DNA from: Bog-473 sp963704355 | GTDB lineage: Bacteria > Actinomycetota > Acidimicrobiia > Acidimicrobiales > RAAP-2 | Reading direction: 5' to 3' | DNA: 64,000 bases | Assembly (NCBI GenBank): GCA_963704355.1 | Contig: OY969891.1 | Span: 1,612,001 to 1,676,000 of the forward strand | Shown: one piece after another, positions 8,493 to 17,362 of the stretch | Layout: the number at the start of each line of letters is the position of its first letter | Position numbering within the stretch: the first letter of the stretch is position 1 | Program-made: the position numbers and the translations under genes | The notes under the pieces: generated by a model | The model's input: only the letters and a program-made list of their open reading frames with translations | Told to the model about the DNA's origin: nothing | The model's database searches: none

Positions 8493-8575
8493 CGCAGCGG
8501 CGCGGTAGTTTTTGAGACTCGCCGTCGTGGCGGTCCTTAGCCGATCGGCCCGTTCAGTAGCGGCGGCGCCTTCGT

Positions 8576-9949
8576 TCACAAAGCGGACTCAAGCATCGCG
8601 AGATTCACAGTGGCGGCCATCTTTTGGTAGCCGAGCAGATTCGGGTGCAAGTGATCCGCACTCGAATAAATGGGATTGAGCACCGTCGGGTCATTGGGAT
8701 CGCGCAACGCGGCATCGAAATCGATGACCCCGTCAGCGAGATGCTGAGTTCTAATCCAAGCGTTCACCTGTTGTCGGTAGATCTCGCTCAGAGGTGAGGT
8801 TGCGGGGCCGTCGATGATGGCGTTCGAGGCGGGGAGCAGCGTCCCGAGCCAGATCTTCACCCCTTGCGCGTGGGCCATGGCGATGACCTCCTCAAAGCCG
8901 GCGATGAGTTCGCTCGGGGTGGTAATGGGTGGAGGAATGCCGAGATCGTTGATTCCTTCTTGAAGGATTACCCCCTTGACGCCCGGGACATCGAGGGCGT
9001 CTTGTTGGAACCTCTGCACGCCGCTCGGACCCATGAGTAGGCCAAACCCGCCGGTGACCAGGCGGTTGGCGCTAATTCCCGCATTCACAACCGAGATTGG
9101 GATACCTGCGGCGTCGATCTGGCGTTGCAGGTCGTCGGGATACCGGCCATTCTTGTCCGCGACTGCCAGGCTCACGGGCAGGCTGACCGGCGTAGATGCC
9201 ACGAACCCGTCAGTGATGGAGTCGCCGAACGCCACGATGGTCGCGGTGGACGCTGGGGCCTCTACGTCGACCCCGTCGATGTAGAGCCAGGCTTCGGTCC
9301 GCAACGAGAAGCGAGCATTGCTGGAATCCGTCGTCAGGTCACCCGTGCCGGGAGGCGCATAGTAGGACGTGGCATTGGCGTTCCAGTGCTTGGTCGGAAA
9401 GCTCTGGACGGCTGGCAGGAAGATGCTGACCGCCAGGGGTGTGAACGCCGTGAACGCGAAGGCGACGGGATCGCTCACGACGTCTTGGCCCGCTGGGACG
9501 CTGACCTGAGAACTTCCCCCGAACGTCACGGGGGTGATGTCGGAGACCGTCTCCGATCCCTCCACTCCGATGGTCACGTTTCCGAACTGCGCGGGCGCGT
9601 GACCAAAGCGATTCGAGAGGTGGAGACGCAACTGCGTGCCGCCGAGGTGCGGCGTGACGATCATGCGTAGCGTCTGCTTGGCGAGGATTTCGGGAACGGG
9701 AAAGCCAGCGGCGTCGAACGGGGTCAACGAGTCGGTGGGACTTGCTGTCCAACTCGCCACCCAGTGTTCCGGGAGCGAGGCCGAGGCCGTGGCCACACCC
9801 GACGGCGCAACGATCAGCAAGCCAAGGACTAGGACGACGGCGCTTATTGCTGCGGCTGTCCGTCGCTTCGATGGGGAGGTACGCACGCCGCTGCAGAGTC
9901 CTTGAACCGCGCCGGTCACGACAGCAACCTGCCGACAAAAGTCGATCAT
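8576..9949 (-). CDS. Secreted SGNH/GDSL-family hydrolase
   Basis: 457-residue esterase or lipase-like hydrolase. A hydrophobic signal segment (AAAISAVVLVLGLLIVAP) ends at an ASA-type cleavage site, so the protein is probably exported. The mature part starts with the WVASWTASP motif common in actinobacterial SGNH proteins. Block I is VAFGDSITDG (catalytic Ser), block III is EGINDLG (Asn), and block V is DHLHPNLLGY (Asp and His). The ATG at 9949 has GGGGAGG upstream; a GTG at 9886 is an alternative that gives a shorter signal peptide. It likely removes acetyl or acyl groups from a carbohydrate or ester, but the substrate is unknown. It faces away from the TetR gene at 10158. Confidence 0.88.
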   Translation of the reverse strand: MIDFCRQVAVVTGAVQGLCSGVRTSPSKRRTAAAISAVVLVLGLLIVAPSGVATASASLPEHWVASWTASPTDSLTPFDAAGFPVPEILAKQTLRMIVTPHLGGTQLRLHLSNRFGHAPAQFGNVTIGVEGSETVSDITPVTFGGSSQVSVPAGQDVVSDPVAFAFTAFTPLAVSIFLPAVQSFPTKHWNANATSYYAPPGTGDLTTDSSNARFSLRTEAWLYIDGVDVEAPASTATIVAFGDSITDGFVASTPVSLPVSLAVADKNGRYPDDLQRQIDAAGIPISVVNAGISANRLVTGGFGLLMGPSGVQRFQQDALDVPGVKGVILQEGINDLGIPPPITTPSELIAGFEEVIAMAHAQGVKIWLGTLLPASNAIIDGPATSPLSEIYRQQVNAWIRTQHLADGVIDFDAALRDPNDPTVLNPIYSSADHLHPNLLGYQKMAATVNLAMLESAL

Positions 9950-10157
9950 GAGGACCCGCCTCCCCTGTGCGGGATTTCGATTCAGCCCCGCTGCACCAAA
10001 GGCTCGCTCATCCAACTACACATGTCAAACCAAATATTCGGTCTGCGGTTTTCGTTTGGTATCGCCCGTAGGAGGGGCGGATCCCTTCCCTGAAGTGCTG
10101 CTTGCGAACTGCTCCACGTTCCGGCTCGGGACGGTCGTCCCGGCTTCGGAATGGGCG

Positions 10158-10799
10158 TCACGGCGCACCACGCAGACCCCTGAGGAGGTTGTCTAATGCC
10201 GTCACGGACTGCTCTCGTGCGGCAAGCGGGTCATCGGCGTTGACGATGTAGAGCGCTGCTTCGTCTGTAGCCGCGAGCAGAATGTGTGCGAGTGCACCAC
10301 TTGGCTGAGGGGGAAGTGACCCATCTGCCATTGCGAGTTCGAGTATGCCCTGGATGCCGCCCAGGCCATAACGCGCTTCGATGGCACGCCACTCCTGCCA
10401 GCCCAACACCGCCGGCCCGTCGATGAGCAGAACCCGTTGGACCTCGGGCGTGAGTGACGCGTCGAGGAAGCCGATCAGGCCCGCACGCAGCAGTTCGAGT
10501 GGGGACAGGTCGTCTGCCAGACTCGCGCCGGCCGCTGCGACGAGGTCCTGTTCGACCGCCTCGAACACGGCGACGAAGAGTGCCCGCTTGTCGGCGAAGT
10601 GGTGGTAGAGCGCGCCCCGGGTTCCGACACCGGCCCGGGCGACGATCTCCTCAGCGCTGGTGTCGTGATACCCGCGTTCAACAAAGAGCACGCGGGCCGC
10701 TGAAACGATTGCGGCCCGAGTGGCTTCGGCCCGCTCCGCAACCGCCGCTGATGCCGGGCGGTGTGCCGGGTCGTCCGATGGTGATTGACCCGCTGCCAT
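10158..10799 (-). CDS. TetR-family regulator of the divergent epoxide-hydrolase/MFS operon
   Basis: 213-residue repressor with a clear N-terminal helix-turn-helix: TRAAIVSAARVLFVERGYHD, then EEIVARAGVGTRGALYHHFADK. The C-terminal ligand domain includes RVLLIDGPAVLGWQEWRAIE, a segment common in one actinobacterial TetR subgroup. The start at 10799 is preferred to the longer frame from 10823, because the longer one would encode the operator. The perfect 13-bp inverted repeat at 10807-10841 adjoins its start and lies just upstream of the divergent operon. Confidence 0.9.
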   Translation of the reverse strand: MAAGQSPSDDPAHRPASAAVAERAEATRAAIVSAARVLFVERGYHDTSAEEIVARAGVGTRGALYHHFADKRALFVAVFEAVEQDLVAAAGASLADDLSPLELLRAGLIGFLDASLTPEVQRVLLIDGPAVLGWQEWRAIEARYGLGGIQGILELAMADGSLPPQPSGALAHILLAATDEAALYIVNADDPLAAREQSVTALDNLLRGLRGAP

Positions 10800-10806
10800 G
10801 CACCCA

Positions 10807-10841
10807 GTATGGTCCACATACAAGGTGAATGTGGACCATAC
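10807..10841. promoter_or_regulatory. TetR operator, perfect 13-bp inverted repeat
   Basis: GTATGGTCCACAT at 10807-10819 and ATGTGGACCATAC at 10829-10841 form perfect arms separated by 9 bp. The site lies in the 68-bp space between the divergent TetR and epoxide-hydrolase-like genes, so one repressor bound here could block both promoters. Confidence 0.75.
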
Positions 10842-10867
10842 GTCCAGACAGTGGCGAGGAGATTCCG

Positions 10868-11278
10868 ATGGCGGAAGCGATCGAGGTGGTCACCAGCTTT
10901 TGCGACGCGATGGGCAAACGAGACCCCGAAGCGCTCCGTCCCTATCTCGCCCCAGGCGTCGTCTATCAGAACACGGGAATGCCTGCGAAGAAGGGAGTCG
11001 ACGATGTCCTTGCCGACCTTGCTGGCCAGTTCTCGATGTTCCCCGACACCTACGAGTACAAGACGGAGAACATCGCCGCCAACGGCAAAGTGGTCCTTAC
11101 CGAGCGCGTTGACGTGATCAACGGGTTCGACGGCAGTCTCCACGGTGTGCCGGTCATGGGAACCTTCGTCGTCGAAGCTGGCCTGATCACCCGGTGGACC
11201 GACTACTTCGACACCGGGCTCATCGCCAAGATGCTGAGCGGCGAGGACTACACCGGCCTCGTGCCTGAATCCGCTTGA
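10868..11278 (+). CDS. Limonene-1,2-epoxide hydrolase-like protein
   Basis: 136-residue NTF2-fold protein. The Arg and Asp in VLTERVDV and the Asp in ITRWTDYFD align by pattern with the Arg-Asp-Asp triad that opens epoxides to diols in limonene-1,2-epoxide hydrolase. A Tyr in VVYQNTGMP fits the water-positioning region. SnoaL-like binding proteins share the fold but usually lack this set. The ATG at 10868 has GAGGAG 7 nt upstream; an ATG at 10829 lies in the operator. It is coupled to the MFS exporter by a TGATG overlap, suggesting detoxification of an epoxide or similar compound. Confidence 0.8.
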   Translation: MAEAIEVVTSFCDAMGKRDPEALRPYLAPGVVYQNTGMPAKKGVDDVLADLAGQFSMFPDTYEYKTENIAANGKVVLTERVDVINGFDGSLHGVPVMGTFVVEAGLITRWTDYFDTGLIAKMLSGEDYTGLVPESA

Positions 11279-12759
11279 TGCCTCAGCCAGACCGGGTCAG
11301 CAGTGTGGCTGCGCCAACTGCTGCGGACCCGCGGCGCTGGAAAGCCCTGGGAGTGCTCGCCCTCATTCAATTCATGCTCAGCCTCGACATCACCGTCGTG
11401 AACATCGCGCTCCCACAGATGCAACGTGATCTCGGATTCTCTTCCACCGGGCTCGCGTGGGTGGTCAACGCCTACGTGCTGATGGCGGGAGGACTGCTGC
11501 TGCTGGGCGGTCGAACCGCTGACTTCGTCGGCCGACGAAGGATGTTTTTGATCGGCGTTGGGCTCTTCGCTGTCGCTTCGGCGGCCTGCGGGAGCGCGAC
11601 CGATCAGCAATTTCTCGTCGCCGCCCGCTTCGTGCAAGGCGGCGGTGAAGCGCTCGCCGCGCCAGCGGCGCTCGGTCTCATCGCCGTCATGTTCACCGAC
11701 CCGACCGAACGAATGAGAGCACTCGGGCTGGCCGGCGGCATCACCGCCCTTGGGGGCGTCTTCGGTACCGTCATCGGCGGCATCATCGTTGATCTCGCAT
11801 CCTGGCGCTGGGCCTTCTTCATCAACCTGCCGATCGCGGCGCTGGCGCTCATCCTCGTCCCGAGGCTGGTGTCGGAGAGTCGCATGCGGGGACGGGAGCG
11901 TCCCAACCCGACCGGAGCCATCATCGGCACGATTGGCCTCATAGCCGTTGTCGATGGCCTGCTTGCCGCAGCGACCCACCCGTGGGGCTCGTGGCAAGTC
12001 CTCCTCCCGCTCTTCGGCGGCATGGCATTGCTCGGACTCATGGTCGCGGTTGAAGCGCGTTCGCGATCACCGCTCATCCCGCTTGACTTCTTCGCGAACC
12101 GCACCCGCGTCGTGGCGAACTTTGTCACGCTGTTTCTTGCTGCCGCGTTCATCAGCTACTTCTTCTTGCTCACCCTCTACGAGCAACAAGTGCTGGGCTA
12201 CTCCCCGCTACAGGGCGGACTGTCCTATCTCACCTTCGGCGTGGGGATGATCGCGGGCATCGGCGTCGGAGCGCTCGTGATGCCGAAAGTCGGTGTCAAG
12301 CCTTTGCTCGCAACGGGCTTCTTCGGATGTGCGGTCGGTCTCTGGCTCATCAGCGACCTGACCACGCATTCCACGTACTGGCACGACATCGCTCCAGGCA
12401 TGTTCATCCTCGCGTTCTTCGCCGGCATCGCCTTCCCAGCCCTGAATAACGCTGCCCTACACAGGGTCACGGGCGAGGACTCTTCACTCGCGTCCGGGGT
12501 GCAGATCTCGATGCAACAAATCGGTGGCGCGATCGGACTGTCTTGCCTGGTCACGCTCGCGCTTCGCCACGCCGCCAGCCAGGCCATCCACGGCATCCCC
12601 GCACCAATCGCCTCTACTCACGGCTACGACCTGGCCTGGCGCATAGGCGCGATCCTGTGCATCGTCGGCGGTGTCATGGTCATGCTCATGCTCGAACGGG
12701 TGAGCGGCGAACTGCGGATCGCGGACCCCCTCGCCGACACTGAACCTGCAGTGCAATAG
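11278..12759 (+). CDS. MFS drug exporter, DHA2 (EmrB/QacA) type, 14 TM
   Basis: 493-residue proton-driven efflux pump. The family signature after TM1 is seen in LDITVVNIALPQMQRDLGFS, the TM2-TM3 loop reads GRTADFVGRRRMFLIG, and motif C lies in GITALGGVFGTVIGG. About 14 hydrophobic segments are present. The ATG at 11278 overlaps the preceding stop. Together with the upstream hydrolase-like gene and the shared TetR operator this forms a regulated resistance-type operon. The substrate cannot be told from sequence. The 200 bp after it before R4 shows nothing. Confidence 0.92.
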   Translation: MPQPDRVSSVAAPTAADPRRWKALGVLALIQFMLSLDITVVNIALPQMQRDLGFSSTGLAWVVNAYVLMAGGLLLLGGRTADFVGRRRMFLIGVGLFAVASAACGSATDQQFLVAARFVQGGGEALAAPAALGLIAVMFTDPTERMRALGLAGGITALGGVFGTVIGGIIVDLASWRWAFFINLPIAALALILVPRLVSESRMRGRERPNPTGAIIGTIGLIAVVDGLLAAATHPWGSWQVLLPLFGGMALLGLMVAVEARSRSPLIPLDFFANRTRVVANFVTLFLAAAFISYFFLLTLYEQQVLGYSPLQGGLSYLTFGVGMIAGIGVGALVMPKVGVKPLLATGFFGCAVGLWLISDLTTHSTYWHDIAPGMFILAFFAGIAFPALNNAALHRVTGEDSSLASGVQISMQQIGGAIGLSCLVTLALRHAASQAIHGIPAPIASTHGYDLAWRIGAILCIVGGVMVMLMLERVSGELRIADPLADTEPAVQ

Positions 12760-12959
12760 CCCGCGTCCCGAAAGATACTGGCGAGGCGCCTTGTGCCGGC
12801 TGCACGCGGGTTCGATGAATGGTCTTTCGGGGACCAAGTGCCCCAAAACGCACGGGCGACTTCGGGACCACCGGTAGCTCCGATGTGCGTGCCGTACGTG
12901 GGCAGGGGTGGCGCCGCCTCCATGGTGCTCAGATCGGGCTGTTCCCCCGCAGGGCACAG

Positions 12960-13463
12960 TTGCAGGCAACAGGTCCGATCCAGCGCTCCTCGGCGGATTA
13001 AGCATTGGCGTTCCGTCGTCTGGCCCGGCAACAAGCATCTCCGCCTCAGGGCCGATGATGTCGGCTGGCTCGCCGAGGAACGTGATCGTCGCCAAAAGGG
13101 ACGCCGCGCGATGGGCCTCGTGATGCTAGAACCTGCTGATCGGAGATGTGTACCGATCCGTGGACAGGCCCCGCGAGCTCTGCCCGAGCGTGTCTTTACG
13201 TGTCTTTATCGAGAGGGATAGAGATGGATCGTGAGGGAACCTGAGGGGATCGAAACGCCGCCACCAGGAAAGGCCCTGGAAAGGCCCTGGTCAAAAGACC
13301 GAGAATCGTACATTCGCAATGTAGAGGCCGAGGGTTCGACTCCCTTCACCTCCACCAAAAGGCCCAGGTCAGAGGGCTGAAGTGGGATCCCCCGTAAAGA
13401 CACGCTCCCCGGCGTGTCTTTACGTGTCTTTACGGGGCAGTGAGGGCTGATGAGCGCTACGTG
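12960..13463 (+). repeat. Cassette repeat R4, full length
   Basis: Best-preserved copy. Its 5' part aligns with R2 and R5 through GGCGTTCCGTCGTCTGG and the CGAGGAACGTGATCGTCGCC block. The tandem decamer GTGTCTTTAC x2 lies at 13190-13209. The core is at 13313-13356 and is followed by A, giving a CCA end. The loop is TTCGCAA; 5' of it, TACA pairs with TGTA, so part of the anticodon stem is present. The post-core tail ends with GAGCGCTACGTG (13452-13463) and contains a 15-bp inverted repeat. Confidence 0.85.
13390..13437. repeat. Inverted/direct arm-like repeat downstream of the R4 core
   Basis: CCCCGTAAAGACACG (13390-13404) and CGTGTCTTTACGGGG (13423-13437) are perfect 15-bp inverted arms. A third copy of CGTGTCTTTAC sits between them at 13413-13423, in tandem with the right arm. 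The same decamer appears before the core. The arrangement resembles recombinase arm-type sites but could also fold as a terminator-like hairpin. Confidence 0.55.
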
Positions 13464-13580
13464 AGTCACTGTCGAGGCGTCCGTGCGGATCCGCCGCCTT
13501 CGAGAAACGCCCGCCTCAGAGAAAGCAGGCCGATTTCCCGATGGGCGAGGGCTCAAAAGCTGAGTTGGTAACCTCGTGTC

Positions 13581-13805
13581 GTGACGCTGCGTGCGACCCT
13601 TCCAACCGAGTTGCAGGACGCCGTGAAGCGGGCGCGTCAACGTGCGGCAGTGACTGGCGAGCTTCTGCCATCTCCGGAGGGTCCCCCGAGAACCCCGATG
13701 GCGGCTGCGGTCTCGAAGTTTGTCCGCCAGATTCTTACCGACGGCACTTACGAACAAGAGATCATTCGCATCGGCAAGGAAGATCCTGACTTGGCTTCGA
13801 TGTAG
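13581..13805 (+). CDS. Putative antitoxin (small, basic/helical)
   Basis: 74-residue protein with a GTG start, beginning MTLRATLPTELQDAVKRARQ. The short beta strand followed by a helix is the usual start of ribbon-helix-helix-type antitoxins. A linker PSPEGPPRTPMAAA and a helical C-terminus follow. Family assignment is not certain. It lies 118 bp after R4 and 24 bp before a PIN-like gene, so a toxin-antitoxin role is inferred from context and size. Confidence 0.55.
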   Translation: MTLRATLPTELQDAVKRARQRAAVTGELLPSPEGPPRTPMAAAVSKFVRQILTDGTYEQEIIRIGKEDPDLASM

Positions 13806-13829
13806 GTCGCGAGCTTCGGCCCGTCCAAC

Positions 13830-14270
13830 ATGCCCCAAGTTGTGGACGACCTGACATTGCTCGCCATACTGAGCAATGACGCTGGCTCACCCTTGCTCTC
13901 GGCCGTTGAGTCCGGAGACGTGTGGACCACCGGTGTCTGGTACTACCGGCTTCACAGGGCGATCAACGATCCGAAGTCGACGGGCGTATTTTCCCGAATG
14001 GCCTCAGAACTTTCCTTGGAGAGGCGATCGGAACTCTTTCACGCGCTGAACGATCCGCCCGCCAAGATCACAATTCCAGGTCCGCGGTTAGTCGTTCCAG
14101 TTATGGGCGCGCTACGTCTTGACCCGCGCCCGAACCTTCTTACCGCCGAGGCCGTTGCTGTTGCGCTCTTGTGCGGCGGCAGTATTCGGCTGGCCACCGC
14201 GTCACCCCTTTTGGCCCAGGCTTGCGATACATATGGGATTCCCTTGGCCGTGCAGGCACCCATCGCGTAG
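13830..14270 (+). CDS. Putative PIN-like toxin partner
   Basis: 146-residue protein starting MPQVVDDLTLLAILSN. The acidic residues after a short beta strand recall the first catalytic Asp of VapC/PIN RNases. The central acidic residue (EAVAVALLCGGSIRLATASP) and the last part (LLAQACDTYGIPLAV) fit a Rossmann-like PIN layout: strand-D, E in a helix, then an ATASP strand. Catalytic identity is weak, so the function is an inference. It directly follows the small antitoxin-like gene. Confidence 0.5.
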   Translation: MPQVVDDLTLLAILSNDAGSPLLSAVESGDVWTTGVWYYRLHRAINDPKSTGVFSRMASELSLERRSELFHALNDPPAKITIPGPRLVVPVMGALRLDPRPNLLTAEAVAVALLCGGSIRLATASPLLAQACDTYGIPLAVQAPIA

Positions 14271-14626
14271 CCGAGTCAAAAAAATCTGGGCAGACCGATC
14301 AGCTATTTCGGGACTGGAAGCGTCTCTTCGAGCAGGATCAGCGAAAGGTCGCAGGTTGGAATCGGGCCGTAGATATGGGTACCTGTGAGCATCGCCGGAA
14401 AATGCACTCTCACCAGCGACGATGCCGTCCATCGCGGTCGCGGGTTCATATCGCCCACGCACGGGCTGGAAGTTGGCGGTGGGTCATTAGACCCCAAGAG
14501 GGTTGAAAGAGGAGTCGTGTTTATCCGCCGGACCCGATGCCCCGGCCCATGGCAGCTGCCGGCCCAGGCACTCGCCTGCGAAGCTCGACGCCCCGGGGCG
14601 GAAATTGCACAGGCCCACGCTGCGGC
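14271..14626. other. Gene-free gap with two T-arm-like fragments
   Basis: No gene is supported in these 356 bp. Two short stretches look like decayed tRNA T-arms: AAGGTCGCAGGTTGGAATC at 14344-14362, and GGTCGCGGGTTCATATCG near 14434-14451. Neither has an intact T-loop or acceptor stem, so these may be coincidences or remnants of older integration sites. Confidence 0.25.
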
Positions 14627-15475
14627 TCAGCGGAACACGTTGACGTGGCGCTCGCACCAGTCGCGGAAGGACCGGGGCGCGACGCCGGTGAGATTCTCGA
14701 TGTCGTCGGCGAGCTGGCCGACGAGGCGCGCACGGAACATCTCGTTGAGGTCTTTCATGGCTTCGGCGAGCTGGACCGGGGTACCGCGCTCGATGGCCTC
14801 CTTGGCGGCCTGCTCGGGTGTGACGGCGACGAACTCGATGGTGCGTCCGAGGACATCGGAGAGGATCTCGACCTGTTGGCGGACGGTGAGTGCCTCCGGC
14901 CCGGCGAGGATGTACCCGTTGCCGACGTGGCCGTCTTCGGTGAGCACGTGCGCGGCGACGCGCGCAATGTCGTCGGGATCGACTGGGACCTGAACACCCG
15001 GATCGGTCGGATCGACCACTTGGTTGCTCTCGCGGATGCCGACGGCCCACGACGGTACGTTCGACATGAGAGAGGTTGGTCGCAGAAAGGTGACGTCGAG
15101 TCCCGACGCACGGAGCAGATCTTCGCGAGCGGCGAGCGATCCAGGGATGAGGCCAGCGATAGGGATCAGTCGGGCACCCACCGACGAGAGCAACACGATC
15201 CGGTTCACTCCGGTGGAGCGAGCGGCGTCGATCATGATCTGCGTCTGGGTGGTACCGGCGCCCACGTGGAGAAGGAACACGCTGTCGACGCCTCGGAGTG
15301 CTGCAGCGACGCTGTCAGCATCGTCGAGATTGCCGACTGCGATGTCAATGCCATCGGGAAGGACTTCGGCGCGATCCGCGTCACGGACGAGAGCCCGGAC
15401 ATCGTGGCCTTCCTTGTGCAGCTGTTCCACGAGGGGGCGGCCGATGTGGCCAGTGGATCCGGTGATGAGGTACAT
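14627..15475 (-). CDS. NmrA/atypical SDR NAD(P)-binding protein
   Basis: 282-residue atypical SDR of the NmrA/NAD(P)H-binding group (quinone oxidoreductase QorB-like). The dinucleotide motif is ITGSTGHIGRPLVEQL at the N-terminus. Other family marks are VDSVFLLHVG and the RPTSLMSN motif in mid-protein. The start at 15475 is chosen because GAAAGGA lies 6-12 nt upstream. It has no catalytic YxxxK, as usual for this group. Same orientation as the SDR at 15538, 62 bp downstream of it, so likely one operon. Confidence 0.9.
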   Translation of the reverse strand: MYLITGSTGHIGRPLVEQLHKEGHDVRALVRDADRAEVLPDGIDIAVGNLDDADSVAAALRGVDSVFLLHVGAGTTQTQIMIDAARSTGVNRIVLLSSVGARLIPIAGLIPGSLAAREDLLRASGLDVTFLRPTSLMSNVPSWAVGIRESNQVVDPTDPGVQVPVDPDDIARVAAHVLTEDGHVGNGYILAGPEALTVRQQVEILSDVLGRTIEFVAVTPEQAAKEAIERGTPVQLAEAMKDLNEMFRARLVGQLADDIENLTGVAPRSFRDWCERHVNVFR

Positions 15476-15537
15476 GGCTGATCCTTTCAAGATCGGCTGG
15501 GTGAATTGGTTGGTGGACAGAGATGAGATTCGGATGA

Positions 15538-16230
15538 TCACCAGGGAAGGTCGCCGTTGCGATCGCGATATGCGCCCGTCGCTGTGTCGGGCCCGCCGAG
15601 GGCGAAAGCGATGATGGCGTCGGTACCCTCTTCGACCGAGTGACCCTGTCCGCTGCTGAGATCGGTGGCGGTCATTCCAGGATCGGCGGCATTGATACGG
15701 ATATCGGGGAGCAGCCGCGCGTAGCGAACGGTCAGCATGTTGATCGCGGACTTGGCCGCGGCGTAAAGCGGCGAAGGCGCAAGCGACTCGCTCCGACCCT
15801 CGTCGTGGGCCAGCGTGAACGAACCGAGCCCGCTGCTCACGTTGACGATACGTGGATCGGAGGAGCGCTCGAGGAGCGGGAGGAAGGCGTGGATCACCCG
15901 GACGTAGCCGACCACGTTGGTCAGTAGCACCTCGGCCATGTCGTCGCCGTCGTACTCGTGGACATCGCGGATGGGTCCAGTGATTCCGGCGTTGTTGACC
16001 AACACGTCGAGATGTCCCGCTTCTTGCTCGATGACAGCAGCGGCGTGGCGGACGGAGTCGTCGGACATGACGTCGAGCTCGACGAAGAGGGCACCCAGGC
16101 GCTCGGAGGCCGACCGGCCCTTCCCGGGGTCACGGGCGCCGACGTAGACGGCGTGCCCAGCTTCGACGAGACGCCTCGCCGACTCGTAGCCGATGCCCTT
16201 GTTCGCACCGGTGATGAGCGAGATCGTCAT
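15538..16230 (-). CDS. SDR-family oxidoreductase
   Basis: 230-residue classical SDR. TGANKGIG is at residues 7-14, then VNNAGITGP, the catalytic Ser in VNVSSGLGS, and the active-site YAAAK. The cofactor loop with GARD suggests NADP preference. It is first in a likely two-gene operon with the NmrA-type gene and divergent from a MmyB-type regulator; this SDR/MmyB divergence is a frequent actinobacterial arrangement and suggests regulation by that neighbour. Confidence 0.92.
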   Translation of the reverse strand: MTISLITGANKGIGYESARRLVEAGHAVYVGARDPGKGRSASERLGALFVELDVMSDDSVRHAAAVIEQEAGHLDVLVNNAGITGPIRDVHEYDGDDMAEVLLTNVVGYVRVIHAFLPLLERSSDPRIVNVSSGLGSFTLAHDEGRSESLAPSPLYAAAKSAINMLTVRYARLLPDIRINAADPGMTATDLSSGQGHSVEEGTDAIIAFALGGPDTATGAYRDRNGDLPW

Positions 16231-16332
16231 GTGTCGATCGTGCGCCTAGCCGAGGCCGCTAACCAGGTCACATGCAACCGTGGGACTGTCAGTACCAGGC
16301 ACGACGGGCCAAGGACGGCGCATACTGGACCC

Positions 16333-17178
16333 ATGGCAGTAGCTCACTCGACGCTTGGCGACGCCCTGCAGGCTTGGCGCGCTCGCATCTTGCCGGCTGA
16401 CGTCGGCATTCCGAGTGGCACCAAACGACGGGTCCCGGGGCTACGGCGAGAGGAGCTGGCAGCTCTCGCCGGGCTCTCGGTGGACTACCTGGTCCGGCTC
16501 GAGCAAGGCCGAGCCACCAACCCATCACCCGAGACGCTCGGGGCCCTCGCACGCGCACTTCGTCTCACGACCCACGAGCGGGACATGCTCTATCGGATCG
16601 CCGGATCTGCTCCGCCGAGCCCTGGAACCGTTCCCAGCCACGTGCCCCCCGGGGTGCAGCGGATGGTTGACCGTCTCGCCGACACGCCGGCGGCGGTCTT
16701 CTCGGCCATCCACACCATCATCCAGTGGAACGAGCCGTGGGCTGCACTCCTGGGTGACCCTTCGGAGTGGGAAGGTAAAGACCGCAATCTGATCTGGCGC
16801 CACTTCGCAGGCGACGGCTCACGGGTCTGTCACAGTGGGGACGCACTGGAAGCCCACGAGCGTGAGCTCGTCGCCGACCTGCGGCTCGCGTCGATCAAGT
16901 ACCCCGACGACCGCGAACTTAAGACACTCATCGAAAGTCTCCATGCCAAAAGCACCGCATTCGACTCCCTCTGGAATCGCTTTGAGGCCAAGCCTCCCTC
17001 GTCAGCACGCAAGACGGTTGCCCACCCGGCACTCGGCAAGATCATGCTCGACTGCGAGGTGCTCACGGTCACTGGCAGCGATCTTCGCATCATCGTGTTT
17101 ACGACTGTGCCGGGAACCAGCGACGCCGCCAACCTCGATTTGCTCAGGGTGATCGGCCTCCAAGACCTTCGGAGCTGA
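16333..17178 (+). CDS. XRE-type regulator with MmyB-like ligand domain
   Basis: 281-residue regulator. The N-terminal helix-turn-helix reads GLRREELAALAGLSVDYLVR followed by LEQGR, which is the MmyB-group signature. The C-terminal part (ERDMLYRIAG onward; IIQWNEPWAALLGDP) is the PAS-like MmyB ligand-binding domain, known to bind fatty-acid-like ligands in family members. The ATG at 16333 has no strong Shine-Dalgarno. It is divergent from the SDR/NmrA pair and probably controls it. Confidence 0.92.
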   Translation: MAVAHSTLGDALQAWRARILPADVGIPSGTKRRVPGLRREELAALAGLSVDYLVRLEQGRATNPSPETLGALARALRLTTHERDMLYRIAGSAPPSPGTVPSHVPPGVQRMVDRLADTPAAVFSAIHTIIQWNEPWAALLGDPSEWEGKDRNLIWRHFAGDGSRVCHSGDALEAHERELVADLRLASIKYPDDRELKTLIESLHAKSTAFDSLWNRFEAKPPSSARKTVAHPALGKIMLDCEVLTVTGSDLRIIVFTTVPGTSDAANLDLLRVIGLQDLRS

Positions 17179-17362
17179 CGCAAAACCAATATCGATGAGA
17201 CCACAAGGACCCGGTGCCAGCGTGGAATAACGAGGGACCCGCGGGTTGGGTCGCGAACACGTTCGACGATTTTGTGTTGGGGACATCCCATGAGGCCGAG
17301 CAAAGGTCCGCGGCATTCCTCATCAGGCGCCGAATCCGAAGGTCAATGGGCCGAGTGGCGCC

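Noticed and set aside
12484..13095. Conserved minus-strand ITFLGE-like frames over the pre-core part of several repeats
   Set aside because: The reading is shared because the DNA is shared; frames are broken by shifts and stops differently in each copy, with no start signal, so coding is not supported.
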